Positions 55,161 through 63,021 of a stretch of DNA of 64,000 bases are shown here, in pieces. Source of the DNA: Janthinobacterium sp. BJB426 (GTDB lineage Bacteria > Pseudomonadota > Gammaproteobacteria > Burkholderiales > Burkholderiaceae_D); the NCBI RefSeq assembly GCF_002735705.1, contig NZ_PDZL01000007.1:62001-126000 (forward strand), read 5' to 3'. The number at the start of each line of letters is the position of its first letter. The stretch's first letter is position 1. The translations under genes were made by a program, and so were the position numbers. The notes beneath the pieces were generated by a model. It did no database searches. It worked only from the letters and a program-made list of their open reading frames with translations, and was not told the origin of the DNA.

Positions 55161-56963
55161 ATGTCTATGCGTACTGAATACTGCGGCCTCGTTACCGAAG
55201 CCATGCTGGGACAAACCGTGAGCCTGTGCGGCTGGGTACATCGCCGCCGCGACCACGGCAGCCTGATTTTTATCGACCTGCGCGACCGTGAAGGCCTGGT
55301 GCAAATCGTTTGCAACCCGGAACAAGCGGAGATGTTCAAGGTCGCCGAAGCCGTGCGTAACGAATTCTGCCTGCGCGTGACGGGCGTCGTGACCAACCGT
55401 ATCGAAGGCACCATCAACAACAACCTGAAGTCGGGCAAGATCGAAGTGGTCTGCTCGGAGCTGGAAGTGCTGAACCCTTCCGTGCCCGTGCCGTTCCAAC
55501 TGGACGACGACAACCTGTCGGAAACGACGCGTCTGACGCACCGCGTGCTGGACCTGCGCCGCCCGCAAATGCAAAACAACCTGCGCCTGCGCTACAAGGT
55601 GACGATGGAAGTGCGCAAGTACCTCGACGCGCTGGGCTTCATCGACATCGAAACGCCGATGCTGACCAAGTCGACGCCAGAAGGCGCGCGCGATTACCTG
55701 GTGCCGTCGCGCGTCAACGCAGGCAGCTTCTTCGCCTTGCCGCAATCGCCACAGTTGTTCAAGCAACTGTTGATGGTCGCCAACTTCGATCGTTACTACC
55801 AGATTACCAAGTGCTTCCGCGACGAAGACTTGCGCGCTGACCGTCAGCCTGAATTCACGCAGATCGACTGCGAAACCTCGTTCCTGACGGAACAGGAAAT
55901 CCGCGACCTGTTCGAAGACATGATCCGCGTCGTCTTCAAGAACACCTTGAACATCGACCTGCCGAACCCGTTCCCGGTGATGGATTTCGCCGAAGCGATG
56001 GGCCTGTACGGTTCCGACAAGCCGGACATGCGCGTCAAGCTGGCCTTCACGGACTTGACCGAAGTCATGAAGTCGGTCGAATTCAAGGTCTTCAACGGCG
56101 CCGCCAACATGAAAGGCGGCCGCGTGGTTGCCCTGCGCGTACCGCAAGGCGGCAGCATGCCCCGTTCGGAAATCGATGCCTACACGCAATTTGTTGCCAT
56201 CTACGGCGCCAAGGGCCTCGCTTACATCAAGGTCAACGAGAAAGCCAAGGGTCCTGAAGGCTTGCAGTCGCCGATCGTCAAGTTCCTGCCGGCCGACGTG
56301 CTGGCCACGATCCTCGAGCAGACGGGCGCGCAAGACGGCGACCTGATCTTCTTCGGCGCGGACAAGGCCAAGGTCGTCAACGACGCCATCGGCGCGCTGC
56401 GCGTGAAAATCGGTCACAGCGAGTTCGGCAAGAAAGCCGGCCTGTTCGAAGACGTGTGGAAGCCATTGTGGGTGGTTGACTTCCCGATGTTCGAGCACGA
56501 CGAAGAAGCGGACCGCTGGACGGCGACCCACCATCCATTCACGGCGCCAAAAGACGGCCATGAAGACATGCTGGAAAGCGATCCGGGCGCCTGCATCGCC
56601 AAGGCTTACGACATGGTCTTGAACGGATGGGAGCTGGGTGGCGGTTCGATCCGTATCCACCGCGAAGAAGTGCAAAGCAAGGTCTTCCGCGCACTGAAGA
56701 TCGATGCCGAAGAAGCGCAGCTGAAATTCGGCTTCCTGCTCGACGCCCTGCAATACGGCGCGCCACCGCATGGCGGCCTGGCATTCGGCCTGGATCGTAT
56801 CGTGACCATGATGACGGGTTCCGAATCGATCCGCGACGTGATCGCCTTCCCGAAAACCCAGCGCGCGCAAGACTTGCTGACCCATGCGCCGTCGGAAGTG
56901 GACGAGAAGCAACTGCGTGAACTGCACATCCGTCTGCGCAGCGCCGAGCCAAAAGTAGTGTAA
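55161..56963 (+). CDS. aspS: Aspartyl-tRNA synthetase
   Basis: A 600-residue bacterial-type class IIb synthetase. The N-terminal anticodon-binding OB fold is [34 protein letters not shown]. Class II motif 2 is [18 protein letters not shown] near residue 220, the GAD insertion domain follows, and motif 3 is [14 protein letters not shown] near the C-terminus. It charges tRNA-Asp; whether it also charges tRNA-Asn (non-discriminating) cannot be read from these motifs. The ATG at 55161 is used; an ATG at 55167 is also in frame. Confidence 0.98.
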   Translation: MSMRTEYCGLVTEAMLGQTVSLCGWVHRRRDHGSLIFIDLRDREGLVQIVCNPEQAEMFKVAEAVRNEFCLRVTGVVTNRIEGTINNNLKSGKIEVVCSELEVLNPSVPVPFQLDDDNLSETTRLTHRVLDLRRPQMQNNLRLRYKVTMEVRKYLDALGFIDIETPMLTKSTPEGARDYLVPSRVNAGSFFALPQSPQLFKQLLMVANFDRYYQITKCFRDEDLRADRQPEFTQIDCETSFLTEQEIRDLFEDMIRVVFKNTLNIDLPNPFPVMDFAEAMGLYGSDKPDMRVKLAFTDLTEVMKSVEFKVFNGAANMKGGRVVALRVPQGGSMPRSEIDAYTQFVAIYGAKGLAYIKVNEKAKGPEGLQSPIVKFLPADVLATILEQTGAQDGDLIFFGADKAKVVNDAIGALRVKIGHSEFGKKAGLFEDVWKPLWVVDFPMFEHDEEADRWTATHHPFTAPKDGHEDMLESDPGACIAKAYDMVLNGWELGGGSIRIHREEVQSKVFRALKIDAEEAQLKFGFLLDALQYGAPPHGGLAFGLDRIVTMMTGSESIRDVIAFPKTQRAQDLLTHAPSEVDEKQLRELHIRLRSAEPKVV

Positions 56964-57010
56964 TGAAGCATGCGGCTGCCCAGGTGGCCGCTGTTTGATC
57001 CACTATGCAA

Positions 57011-57038
57011 AAAAAGGCGCTGTTGTGGCGCCTTTTTC
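57011..57038 (+). terminator. Rho-independent terminator after aspS, abutting nudB
   Basis: AAAAAGGCGC and GCGCCTTTTT form a perfect 10-bp stem with a 7-base loop, including its T run. It ends 10 bases before the nudB ATG. Confidence 0.85.
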
Positions 57039-57047
57039 ATTGTTGAT

Positions 57048-57512
57048 ATGACTCATAAAATTCCTGTTTCCGTGCTGGTCGTCATTCATACGGCTGACCT
57101 TGACGTCTTGCTGATCGAGCGCGCGGGCCAACCCGGTTTCTGGCAATCGGTGACGGGTTCCGTCGATGCCGTCGACGAACCGCTGCTGCAGACGGCCGCG
57201 CGCGAATTGGCGGAAGAGACCGGCATCGTTGCCGATGGCCATGACATCGTGCTGCGCGACTGGAACTTGTCGAATGTGTACGAGATCTATCCGATCTGGC
57301 GCCACCGCTATGCGCCCGGCGTGACGCGCAACACGGAACACGTGTTCAGCGTGCAAGTGCCGCGCGACATCGCCATCACCCTGAGCCCGCGCGAGCACTT
57401 GCAGCACGCGTGGCTGCCTTACCTGGCGGCGGCCGACCGCTGTTTCTCGTCTTCCAACGCGGAAGCGATTTTGCAATTGCCGGCCATGACGGGCCTGGCG
57501 CGCCCCACCTGA
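57048..57512 (+). CDS. nudB: Dihydroneopterin triphosphate diphosphatase
   Basis: A 154-residue Nudix hydrolase. FWQSVTGSVDAVDEPLLQTAARELAEETGI carries the Nudix box with REL-EET-G, and RHRYAPGVTRNTEHVFSVQVPR is the NudB-specific block. It removes pyrophosphate from dihydroneopterin triphosphate in folate synthesis. The ATG at 57048 is the only start giving the family N-terminus. The terminator hairpin immediately upstream leaves little room for a Shine-Dalgarno (only TGTTGAT). It follows aspS as in E. coli. Confidence 0.93.
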   Translation: MTHKIPVSVLVVIHTADLDVLLIERAGQPGFWQSVTGSVDAVDEPLLQTAARELAEETGIVADGHDIVLRDWNLSNVYEIYPIWRHRYAPGVTRNTEHVFSVQVPRDIAITLSPREHLQHAWLPYLAAADRCFSSSNAEAILQLPAMTGLARPT

Positions 57513-57531
57513 TTTTCCTAGAAAGCATTCC

Positions 57532-57825
57532 ATGTTGAACTGGTTACATTTGACGACGCAGCAAAAACTGCTGGGCACCCTGGGCATCGTTTTTTGCCTG
57601 TGCTTTATCTTTCTGCTGTTCAGCTCTACGGTGCCTGGCCGCACGCCGCCGATCGGCATGCCGCTGATGGCGATCGGCTGGCTGCTGCATCCGGGCGCCT
57701 TTGCCAAGGGCAAGCGTACCGTGGCCTGGCGCGGCGCGCCGTTGCTGGTCAAAATCGTCTGGGCGGCCGGCATCACCGCGCTGATCGTCAGCGTGACGGC
57801 GGGCGTAGGACGCATGCTGGCCTGA
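57532..57825 (+). CDS. Small membrane protein of unknown function
   Basis: A 97-residue protein with two clear hydrophobic segments (about residues 14-30, LGTLGIVFCLCFIFLLF, and 73-92, LLVKIVWAAGITALIVSVT). A Pro/Gly-rich loop GRTPPIGMPLMAIGWLL may form a third. No family recognised. It lies 19 bases after nudB and 72 before the exonuclease-family gene, so it is probably in the same transcription unit. The codon usage is like its neighbours, which supports it being a real gene. Confidence 0.7.
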   Translation: MLNWLHLTTQQKLLGTLGIVFCLCFIFLLFSSTVPGRTPPIGMPLMAIGWLLHPGAFAKGKRTVAWRGAPLLVKIVWAAGITALIVSVTAGVGRMLA

Positions 57826-57897
57826 TTGTGGGTTTTAGGTGCGCACGCGCACCTACGCCGGCGCCGCGCGGGGCCTGTCAGGGAGTAGAATCAAGGC

Positions 57898-58719
57898 ATG
57901 AAAATCCGCGTAGCAACTTATAATATACACAAGGGTGTTTCCTCCGTGCGGGGCTTGCCCAGGGTGCACGCATTGAAGCAGGCGATCGCTCTCTTCAATG
58001 CCGATGTCGTCTTTTTGCAGGAAGTGCAAGGCAAGCACGACCGCAATGCGGCCCGCTATGGCGCCGAGAAAAACGGCCACAAGCATTGGCCGGAAGCGTC
58101 GCAGCACGAGTTCTTTGCCGGCGCCGAACACCATTCCGCGTATGGCATGAATGCCGTGTATGACCATGGCCACCATGGCAACGCCTTGCTGAGCAAGTTT
58201 CCCATCGCCTCGCAAACCAACCACGACGTGTCTGACCATGCCTATGAGCAGCGCGGCATCCTGCACTGCGTGCTCCAGACGCCGCAGGCCGACGTGCACT
58301 GTTATGTCGTTCACCTGGGCCTGTTCGAATCGGGGCGGGGAAGGCAGACGCAGGCGCTGATCGACGCCGTCATGGAGTCGGCGCCGAATGGCGAGCCCGT
58401 CATCATTGCCGGCGACTTCAACGACTGGCGCAACACGCTCAGCGACAAGCTGCGCAATGCGCTCGGTGTGGTCGAGGTATTCGACCAGCGTGCGTCGAAC
58501 TCGGCCCTGGGCGACCTGGTGCGCACCCTGGCGCGGCGCCAGACGAAAACGCCGATCCCCGTGCCGGCGCGTACCTTTCCCGCCGCCTTGCCGTGGTTCC
58601 GCCTGGACCGCATCTATGTGCGCGGTTTCCACGTGGAAGGCGCGCAAGTGATGCATGGCACCCTGTGGGCGAAATTGTCGGACCATGCGCCGATCATTGC
58701 CGCTTTGAAACTCGCGTAG
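57898..58719 (+). CDS. Endonuclease/exonuclease/phosphatase family protein (YbhP-like)
   Basis: A 273-residue EEP-fold protein. The motifs RVATYNIHKGV (residues 4-14), VVFLQEVQGKHDR, AYGMNAVYDHGHHGNALLS, VHLGLFESGR, IIAGDFNDWRN and the final LSDHAPIIAAL provide the metal-binding and catalytic Asn, Glu, His and Asp of the family. The pairing with clsB, nine bases downstream, mirrors the E. coli ybhP-clsB arrangement, hinting at a role in phospholipid metabolism; the substrate is unknown. No signal peptide is seen. Confidence 0.9.
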   Translation: MKIRVATYNIHKGVSSVRGLPRVHALKQAIALFNADVVFLQEVQGKHDRNAARYGAEKNGHKHWPEASQHEFFAGAEHHSAYGMNAVYDHGHHGNALLSKFPIASQTNHDVSDHAYEQRGILHCVLQTPQADVHCYVVHLGLFESGRGRQTQALIDAVMESAPNGEPVIIAGDFNDWRNTLSDKLRNALGVVEVFDQRASNSALGDLVRTLARRQTKTPIPVPARTFPAALPWFRLDRIYVRGFHVEGAQVMHGTLWAKLSDHAPIIAALKLA

Positions 58720-58728
58720 ACTGCCGGC

Positions 58729-59892
58729 ATGCGCACAGTCAATTTCATCGCCCACAACGACATCCAGCTGCTGTATTGCGGCACCGACTATTTTCCTGCC
58801 TTGATTGCGGCCATCGATGGCGCGCGCTCGGAAGTGTATTTTGAAACGTATATCTTTGCCGATGACGCCACGGGCACCCTGGTGCTCGATGCCCTGAAAC
58901 GCGCCGCCGCGCGCGGCGTGCTGGTGTGCATGATCACGGACTGGTTCGGCACGGGCAACCGCCGGGTCAACGCCATGCATGCGCAGCTGGAAGCGGCGGG
59001 CGTGCACCACCGCATCTTCAACCCGTGGTTCCGGCGCGGCATCACGCGCACGCATCGCAAGATTTGCGTGGCCGACGGCGAAATTGCCCTGGTGGGCGGC
59101 ATCAATATCAACGACGACATGTTTTGCGACTACGACCACAACATCAGCCTGGAAGCGCCGCGTTGGGACTTTGCCGTGCAGGTGAAGGGCCCGCTGGTGG
59201 ACGCCATCCATGAAGAAGTGCAGGCGCAGTGGGCACGCTTGGGCAAGATGAACCTGGTGCGGCGTATCAAGCTGTACCGCAAGATGCGCGTCGTCAGCAA
59301 GGAGCTGGCGAAGAACCCCGTGGTGGCCGGCTTTGTCGTGCGCGACAACCTGCGCAACCGCCGCACCATCCAGCGCGCCTACCTGCAGGCGCTGGGCCAG
59401 GCGCGCAAGAGCGTGATGCTGGCCAACCCGTATTTCGCGCCCGGGCACAAGCTGCGCCGCGCCCTGGCCCAGGCGGCCCAGCGGGGCGTCGACGTGGTGC
59501 TGTTGATCGGCGTGGGCGAATTCCGCATGCAAGATGCCGTGGCGCACTCGTTTTATCCGAAACTGCTGGCCGCCGGCGTCAAGATAGTCGAATACCGCAA
59601 GACGCAGCTGCATGCCAAGGTGGCCGTCGTCGACGATGACTGGGCGACGGTCGGTTCCAGTAATATTGACGCGCTGAGCCTGTTCCTCAACCAGGAAGCG
59701 AACGTCGTGATCAAGGACGTGGCGTTCGCGCAAAGCTTGCGCCAGCATATCGAGCAGGGCGTGGCCGACGGCATCGTGATTCACCAGGATGATTTCAAGC
59801 ACATCGGCCGTTTCCGCCGGCTCGGTTATGAAGCGGCATTCCTCGCGTACCGGCTGGTGATGCGCATTTTTTCAGTAGGCAAGTACGCATGA
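58729..59892 (+). CDS. clsB: Cardiolipin synthase ClsB
   Basis: A 387-residue phospholipase D-superfamily enzyme without the N-terminal membrane helices of ClsA. HKD motif 1 is HRKICVADGEIALVGGIN near residue 105 and HKD motif 2 is HAKVAVVDDDWATVGSSN near residue 295. Both have His, Lys and Asp in register. It makes cardiolipin from phosphatidylglycerol. Together with the upstream YbhP-like gene it forms a likely operon, and its stop overlaps the Hsp15 gene by 4 bp. Confidence 0.94.
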   Translation: MRTVNFIAHNDIQLLYCGTDYFPALIAAIDGARSEVYFETYIFADDATGTLVLDALKRAAARGVLVCMITDWFGTGNRRVNAMHAQLEAAGVHHRIFNPWFRRGITRTHRKICVADGEIALVGGININDDMFCDYDHNISLEAPRWDFAVQVKGPLVDAIHEEVQAQWARLGKMNLVRRIKLYRKMRVVSKELAKNPVVAGFVVRDNLRNRRTIQRAYLQALGQARKSVMLANPYFAPGHKLRRALAQAAQRGVDVVLLIGVGEFRMQDAVAHSFYPKLLAAGVKIVEYRKTQLHAKVAVVDDDWATVGSSNIDALSLFLNQEANVVIKDVAFAQSLRQHIEQGVADGIVIHQDDFKHIGRFRRLGYEAAFLAYRLVMRIFSVGKYA

Positions 59893-60278
59893 ACGAGATG
59901 ACAATGGTCAGGCTGGACAAATGGCTGTGGGCGGCGCGTTTCTTCAAGACGCGCTCGCTGGCCAGCGAAGCTGTCGACACGGGGAAAGTCAAAGTGGGCG
60001 GCGAACGCGTAAAACCGGCGCGCAGCCTGCGCGTGGGCGATGAGCTGGCCATCGACAATGGCGCGGAGACGTGGGAAGTGGCCGTGCTGGGCCTGTCCGA
60101 CAAGCGCGGCGCGGCACCCGTGGCGCGCCTGCTGTACGGGGAAACCCCGGCCAGCATCGCCCGCCGCGAGCAGCTGGCCGAGGAGCGCAAGCTGTTCCGC
60201 GAGCCAGGCACCACCATCAAGGGGCGGCCGACCAAGCGCGACCGCCGTCAACTGAGCAAGGCAGGCGACCTTTCCTGA
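59889..60278 (+). CDS. hslR: S4-domain RNA-binding heat-shock protein Hsp15
   Basis: A 129-residue protein with the S4 domain at the N-terminus (VRLDKWLWAARFFKTRSLASEAVDTGKVKVGGERVKPARSLRVGDEL) and a basic C-terminal tail (KGRPTKRDRRQLSK). Hsp15 binds 50S subunits carrying stalled nascent chains. It overlaps clsB by 4 bp (ATGA). The length and tail match the family. Confidence 0.93.
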   Translation: MNEMTMVRLDKWLWAARFFKTRSLASEAVDTGKVKVGGERVKPARSLRVGDELAIDNGAETWEVAVLGLSDKRGAAPVARLLYGETPASIARREQLAEERKLFREPGTTIKGRPTKRDRRQLSKAGDLS

Positions 60279-60424
60279 GGTTCGCCGGGCTGGGATGGCA
60301 GGGGCGCGCGACGCTTTTGCCTCCCGAAATCGCGATAAACACGCAGCCAAAAAATGCTGCGCTGCACCAATAGAACGCCGGCTCTAAAGTTCCCGTTTGA
60401 CTTTTACGTGGTAGTGGATAATAG

Positions 60425-60438
60425 TACGAGCGTTCGGA
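60425..60438. promoter_or_regulatory. Candidate TetR-type operator upstream of the TetR gene
   Basis: CGAGCGTTCG at 60427-60436, with flanking T and A at 60425 and 60438, is an imperfect palindrome (one mismatch from CGAACGTTCG). It lies about 100 bases before the regulator ATG. TetR regulators of fatty-acid genes often bind short CG-centred palindromes. Only one copy is seen and none precedes the acyl-CoA dehydrogenase gene. Confidence 0.35.
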
Positions 60439-60534
60439 TTTTTTCGGAGCGTGCTTTTTTTTACCCTCGCTTCAGTCCGCCAAATCGGCAACATCACTTT
60501 TAGAACGGTAATCTTGAATACTTCAGTCAAATTC

Positions 60535-61137
60535 ATGCGCAAGGGCGAACTGACCCGTGCAGCCATCCTCGACGTGGCGCTGGACCTGTCCAGCCGCGAC
60601 GGCCTGGAGGGCCTGACCATTGGGCTGCTTGCGGACAAAATGAACATGAGCAAGTCGGGTGTGTTTGCCCACTTTGGCTCGCGCGAAGACTTGCAGATGG
60701 AAGTGCTGAAGCTCTACCACTATCGTTTCGAGCAAGAAGTCTTTTTCCCCAGCATGAAAGAGCCACGCGGCATCCAGCGCTTGCAATCGATGTTTGCGCG
60801 CTGGGTCAAGCGGGTCAGCGTGGAAATCGCTTCCGGCTGTATCTATATCAGCGGCGCCGTCGAGTATGACGACCGTCCCGGTCCTATTCGTGAAGCCCTC
60901 GTGGCCATGGTGCGGGCCTGGCAGGGCGCGCTGTTGCGCTGTGTCGAGCAATCGATCGCCACGGGCGACCTGAAAGCGGACACGGACGCCCAGCAGTTGG
61001 TGTACGAGATGTATGGCCTGATCCTGGCCCTGCATCACGACGCGCGTTTCCTGCGCGTGCCGGGCAGCATCGAACGGGCGCAAGCGGGCTTTATTCGCCT
61101 GCTGGCGTCGTATCAGAATTCCGTCACAAGCAAATAA
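60535..61137 (+). CDS. TetR-family transcriptional regulator
   Basis: A 200-residue regulator. The N-terminal HTH is GELTRAAILDVALDLSSRDGLEGLTIGLLADKMNMSKSGVFAHFGSREDLQMEVLK (residues 4-60), followed by a ligand-binding helical domain. The ATG at 60535 gives the family N-terminus; a longer frame upstream has no support. Its position before the acyl-CoA dehydrogenase and hydroxyacyl-CoA dehydrogenase genes implies acyl-CoA-responsive control of beta-oxidation (inference). Confidence 0.93.
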   Translation: MRKGELTRAAILDVALDLSSRDGLEGLTIGLLADKMNMSKSGVFAHFGSREDLQMEVLKLYHYRFEQEVFFPSMKEPRGIQRLQSMFARWVKRVSVEIASGCIYISGAVEYDDRPGPIREALVAMVRAWQGALLRCVEQSIATGDLKADTDAQQLVYEMYGLILALHHDARFLRVPGSIERAQAGFIRLLASYQNSVTSK

Positions 61138-61216
61138 GCCATCAGGCAGTATCCGCAACAACGCATACGCAGTTCACAAGTACAACACTTTAGCTAATCG
61201 CCTTCAGGAGAAAATT

Positions 61217-63007
61217 ATGGGTCAATACGTCGCGCCAATCCGGGATATGCAATTCGTCCTGCATGAGTTCCTGCAAGTGGAAGAAGAACTGAAGCAAATG
61301 CCGTCGTACGCCGACGTCGACGCCGACATCATCAACCAGGTACTGGAAGAGGGCGGCAAGTTCACTTCCGAAGTATTGTTCCCGCTGAATCACTCCGGCG
61401 ACCGCGAAGGCTGCCACCACGATCCCGTCACTAAAAGCGTGACCACGCCTAAAGGCTTTAAAGAAGCCTACAAGCAGTACGTCGAAGGCGGCTGGGCGGC
61501 CTTGGCTTGCGATCCGGAATACGGCGGCCAGGGCTTGCCGGTCGTGCTGAACAATTCGTTCTATGAAATGCTGAACTCGTCGAACCAGGCCTGGTCCATG
61601 TACCCGGGCCTGTCGCACGGCGCCTACGAGTGCCTGAAGGAACACGGCACCGACCACCAGAAGGAAGTGTATCTGCCGAAACTGGTGTCGGGCGAATGGA
61701 CGGGCACCATGTGCCTGACCGAACCGCACTGCGGCACCGACCTGGGCCTGCTGCGCTCGAAAGCGCTGCCTGAGGCGGACGGTTCCTGGACCATCACCGG
61801 CAACAAGATCTTCATCTCGGCCGGCGAACATGACATGGCGGAAAACATCCTGCACCTGGTGCTGGCCCGCGTGCCGGACGCGCCGGAAGGCTCGAAAGGC
61901 ATCTCGCTGTTCCTTGTACCGAAATTCCTGCCGAACGCGGATGGCACGGTCGGTGAGCGCAACCCGATCACCTGCGGCGCCATCGAAGAAAAAATGGGCA
62001 TCCACGGCAATTCGACCTGCCAGATGAATCTGGACGGCGCGAAAGGCTGGATCATCGGCCAGCCGAACAAGGGCCTGAACGCCATGTTCGTCTTCATGAA
62101 CGCGGCCCGTCTGGGCGTGGGCATGCAGTCGCTGGGCCTGACGGAAATCGCCTACCAGAACGCGCTGATCTACGCCAAGGACCGCACGCAAATGCGTTCG
62201 CTGTCCGGCATCAAGAACCCGGAACTGCCGGCCGACCGCATCATCGTGCACCCTGACGTGCGCCGCATGCTGTTGACGGGCAAAGCCTACGCCGAAGGCG
62301 CGCGCGCTTTCACTTCCTACGTGGCGCTGCAGATCGACCGTGAACTGCACCACCCTGACGCCGACGTGCGCAAGGAAGCGGCCGACGAAGTGGCGCTGCT
62401 GACGCCCGTCATCAAGGCCTTCATCACCGATAACGCCTGGATCGCCACTTCGGACGCGATGCAAGTGTTCGGCGGCCACGGCTACATCTCGGAATGGGGC
62501 ATGGAGCAGTATGTGCGTGATGCACGCATCAACATGATCTACGAAGGCACGAACACGATCCAGTCGCTCGATCTGCTGGGCCGCAAGATCCTCGGTGACA
62601 ACGGCGCCAAGCTGCGCAAGTTCGGCGAAAAGATCAAGGCTTTCGTCGAAGACAACGGCACCGATGAAGCGATGAGCGAATTCGTCACGCCACTGGGCGA
62701 CCTGGGCGACAAAGTCACCAAGCTGACCATGGAAATCGGCATGAAGGCATTCCAGAACCCTGACGAAGTGGGCGCGGCATGCGTGCCTTACCTGCGCGTC
62801 GTCGGCCACATGATCTACAGCTACCTGTTCGCGCAGATGGCCAAGATCGCCCTCGAAAAAGAATCCAGCGGCGACAAGTTCTACACCGCCAAACTGGCTA
62901 CCGCACGTTTCTACTTCGCCCGCTTGCAGCCTGAGACGGCAACCCTGATCCGTCAGGCGCGTTCCGGTTCGGCCAACCTGATGGCACTCGACGCAGACCT
63001 GTTCTAA
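61217..63007 (+). CDS. Acyl-CoA dehydrogenase, long form
   Basis: A 596-residue flavoprotein. The N-terminal extension GQYVAPIRDMQFVLHEFLQVEEEL is typical of the long bacterial group. The FAD/substrate segments TGTMCLTEPHCGTDLGLLRSKA, GNKIFISAGEHD and MQVFGGHGYISEWGMEQYVRDARINMIYEGTNTIQ follow, with catalytic Glu443 in the last. An extra C-terminal helical domain runs to SANLMALDADLF. It oxidises acyl-CoA to enoyl-CoA in beta-oxidation. CAGGAG precedes the ATG. It is 14 bases from the hydroxyacyl-CoA dehydrogenase gene. Confidence 0.95.
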   Translation: MGQYVAPIRDMQFVLHEFLQVEEELKQMPSYADVDADIINQVLEEGGKFTSEVLFPLNHSGDREGCHHDPVTKSVTTPKGFKEAYKQYVEGGWAALACDPEYGGQGLPVVLNNSFYEMLNSSNQAWSMYPGLSHGAYECLKEHGTDHQKEVYLPKLVSGEWTGTMCLTEPHCGTDLGLLRSKALPEADGSWTITGNKIFISAGEHDMAENILHLVLARVPDAPEGSKGISLFLVPKFLPNADGTVGERNPITCGAIEEKMGIHGNSTCQMNLDGAKGWIIGQPNKGLNAMFVFMNAARLGVGMQSLGLTEIAYQNALIYAKDRTQMRSLSGIKNPELPADRIIVHPDVRRMLLTGKAYAEGARAFTSYVALQIDRELHHPDADVRKEAADEVALLTPVIKAFITDNAWIATSDAMQVFGGHGYISEWGMEQYVRDARINMIYEGTNTIQSLDLLGRKILGDNGAKLRKFGEKIKAFVEDNGTDEAMSEFVTPLGDLGDKVTKLTMEIGMKAFQNPDEVGAACVPYLRVVGHMIYSYLFAQMAKIALEKESSGDKFYTAKLATARFYFARLQPETATLIRQARSGSANLMALDADLF

Positions 63008-63021
63008 GACTTGAGGAAAAT

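Noticed and set aside
60279..60534. Extended N-terminus of the TetR regulator or a small gene in the gap
   Set aside because: The regulator ATG at 60535 starts the conserved HTH; upstream residues have no resemblance to the family and the gap contains T runs and a possible operator.
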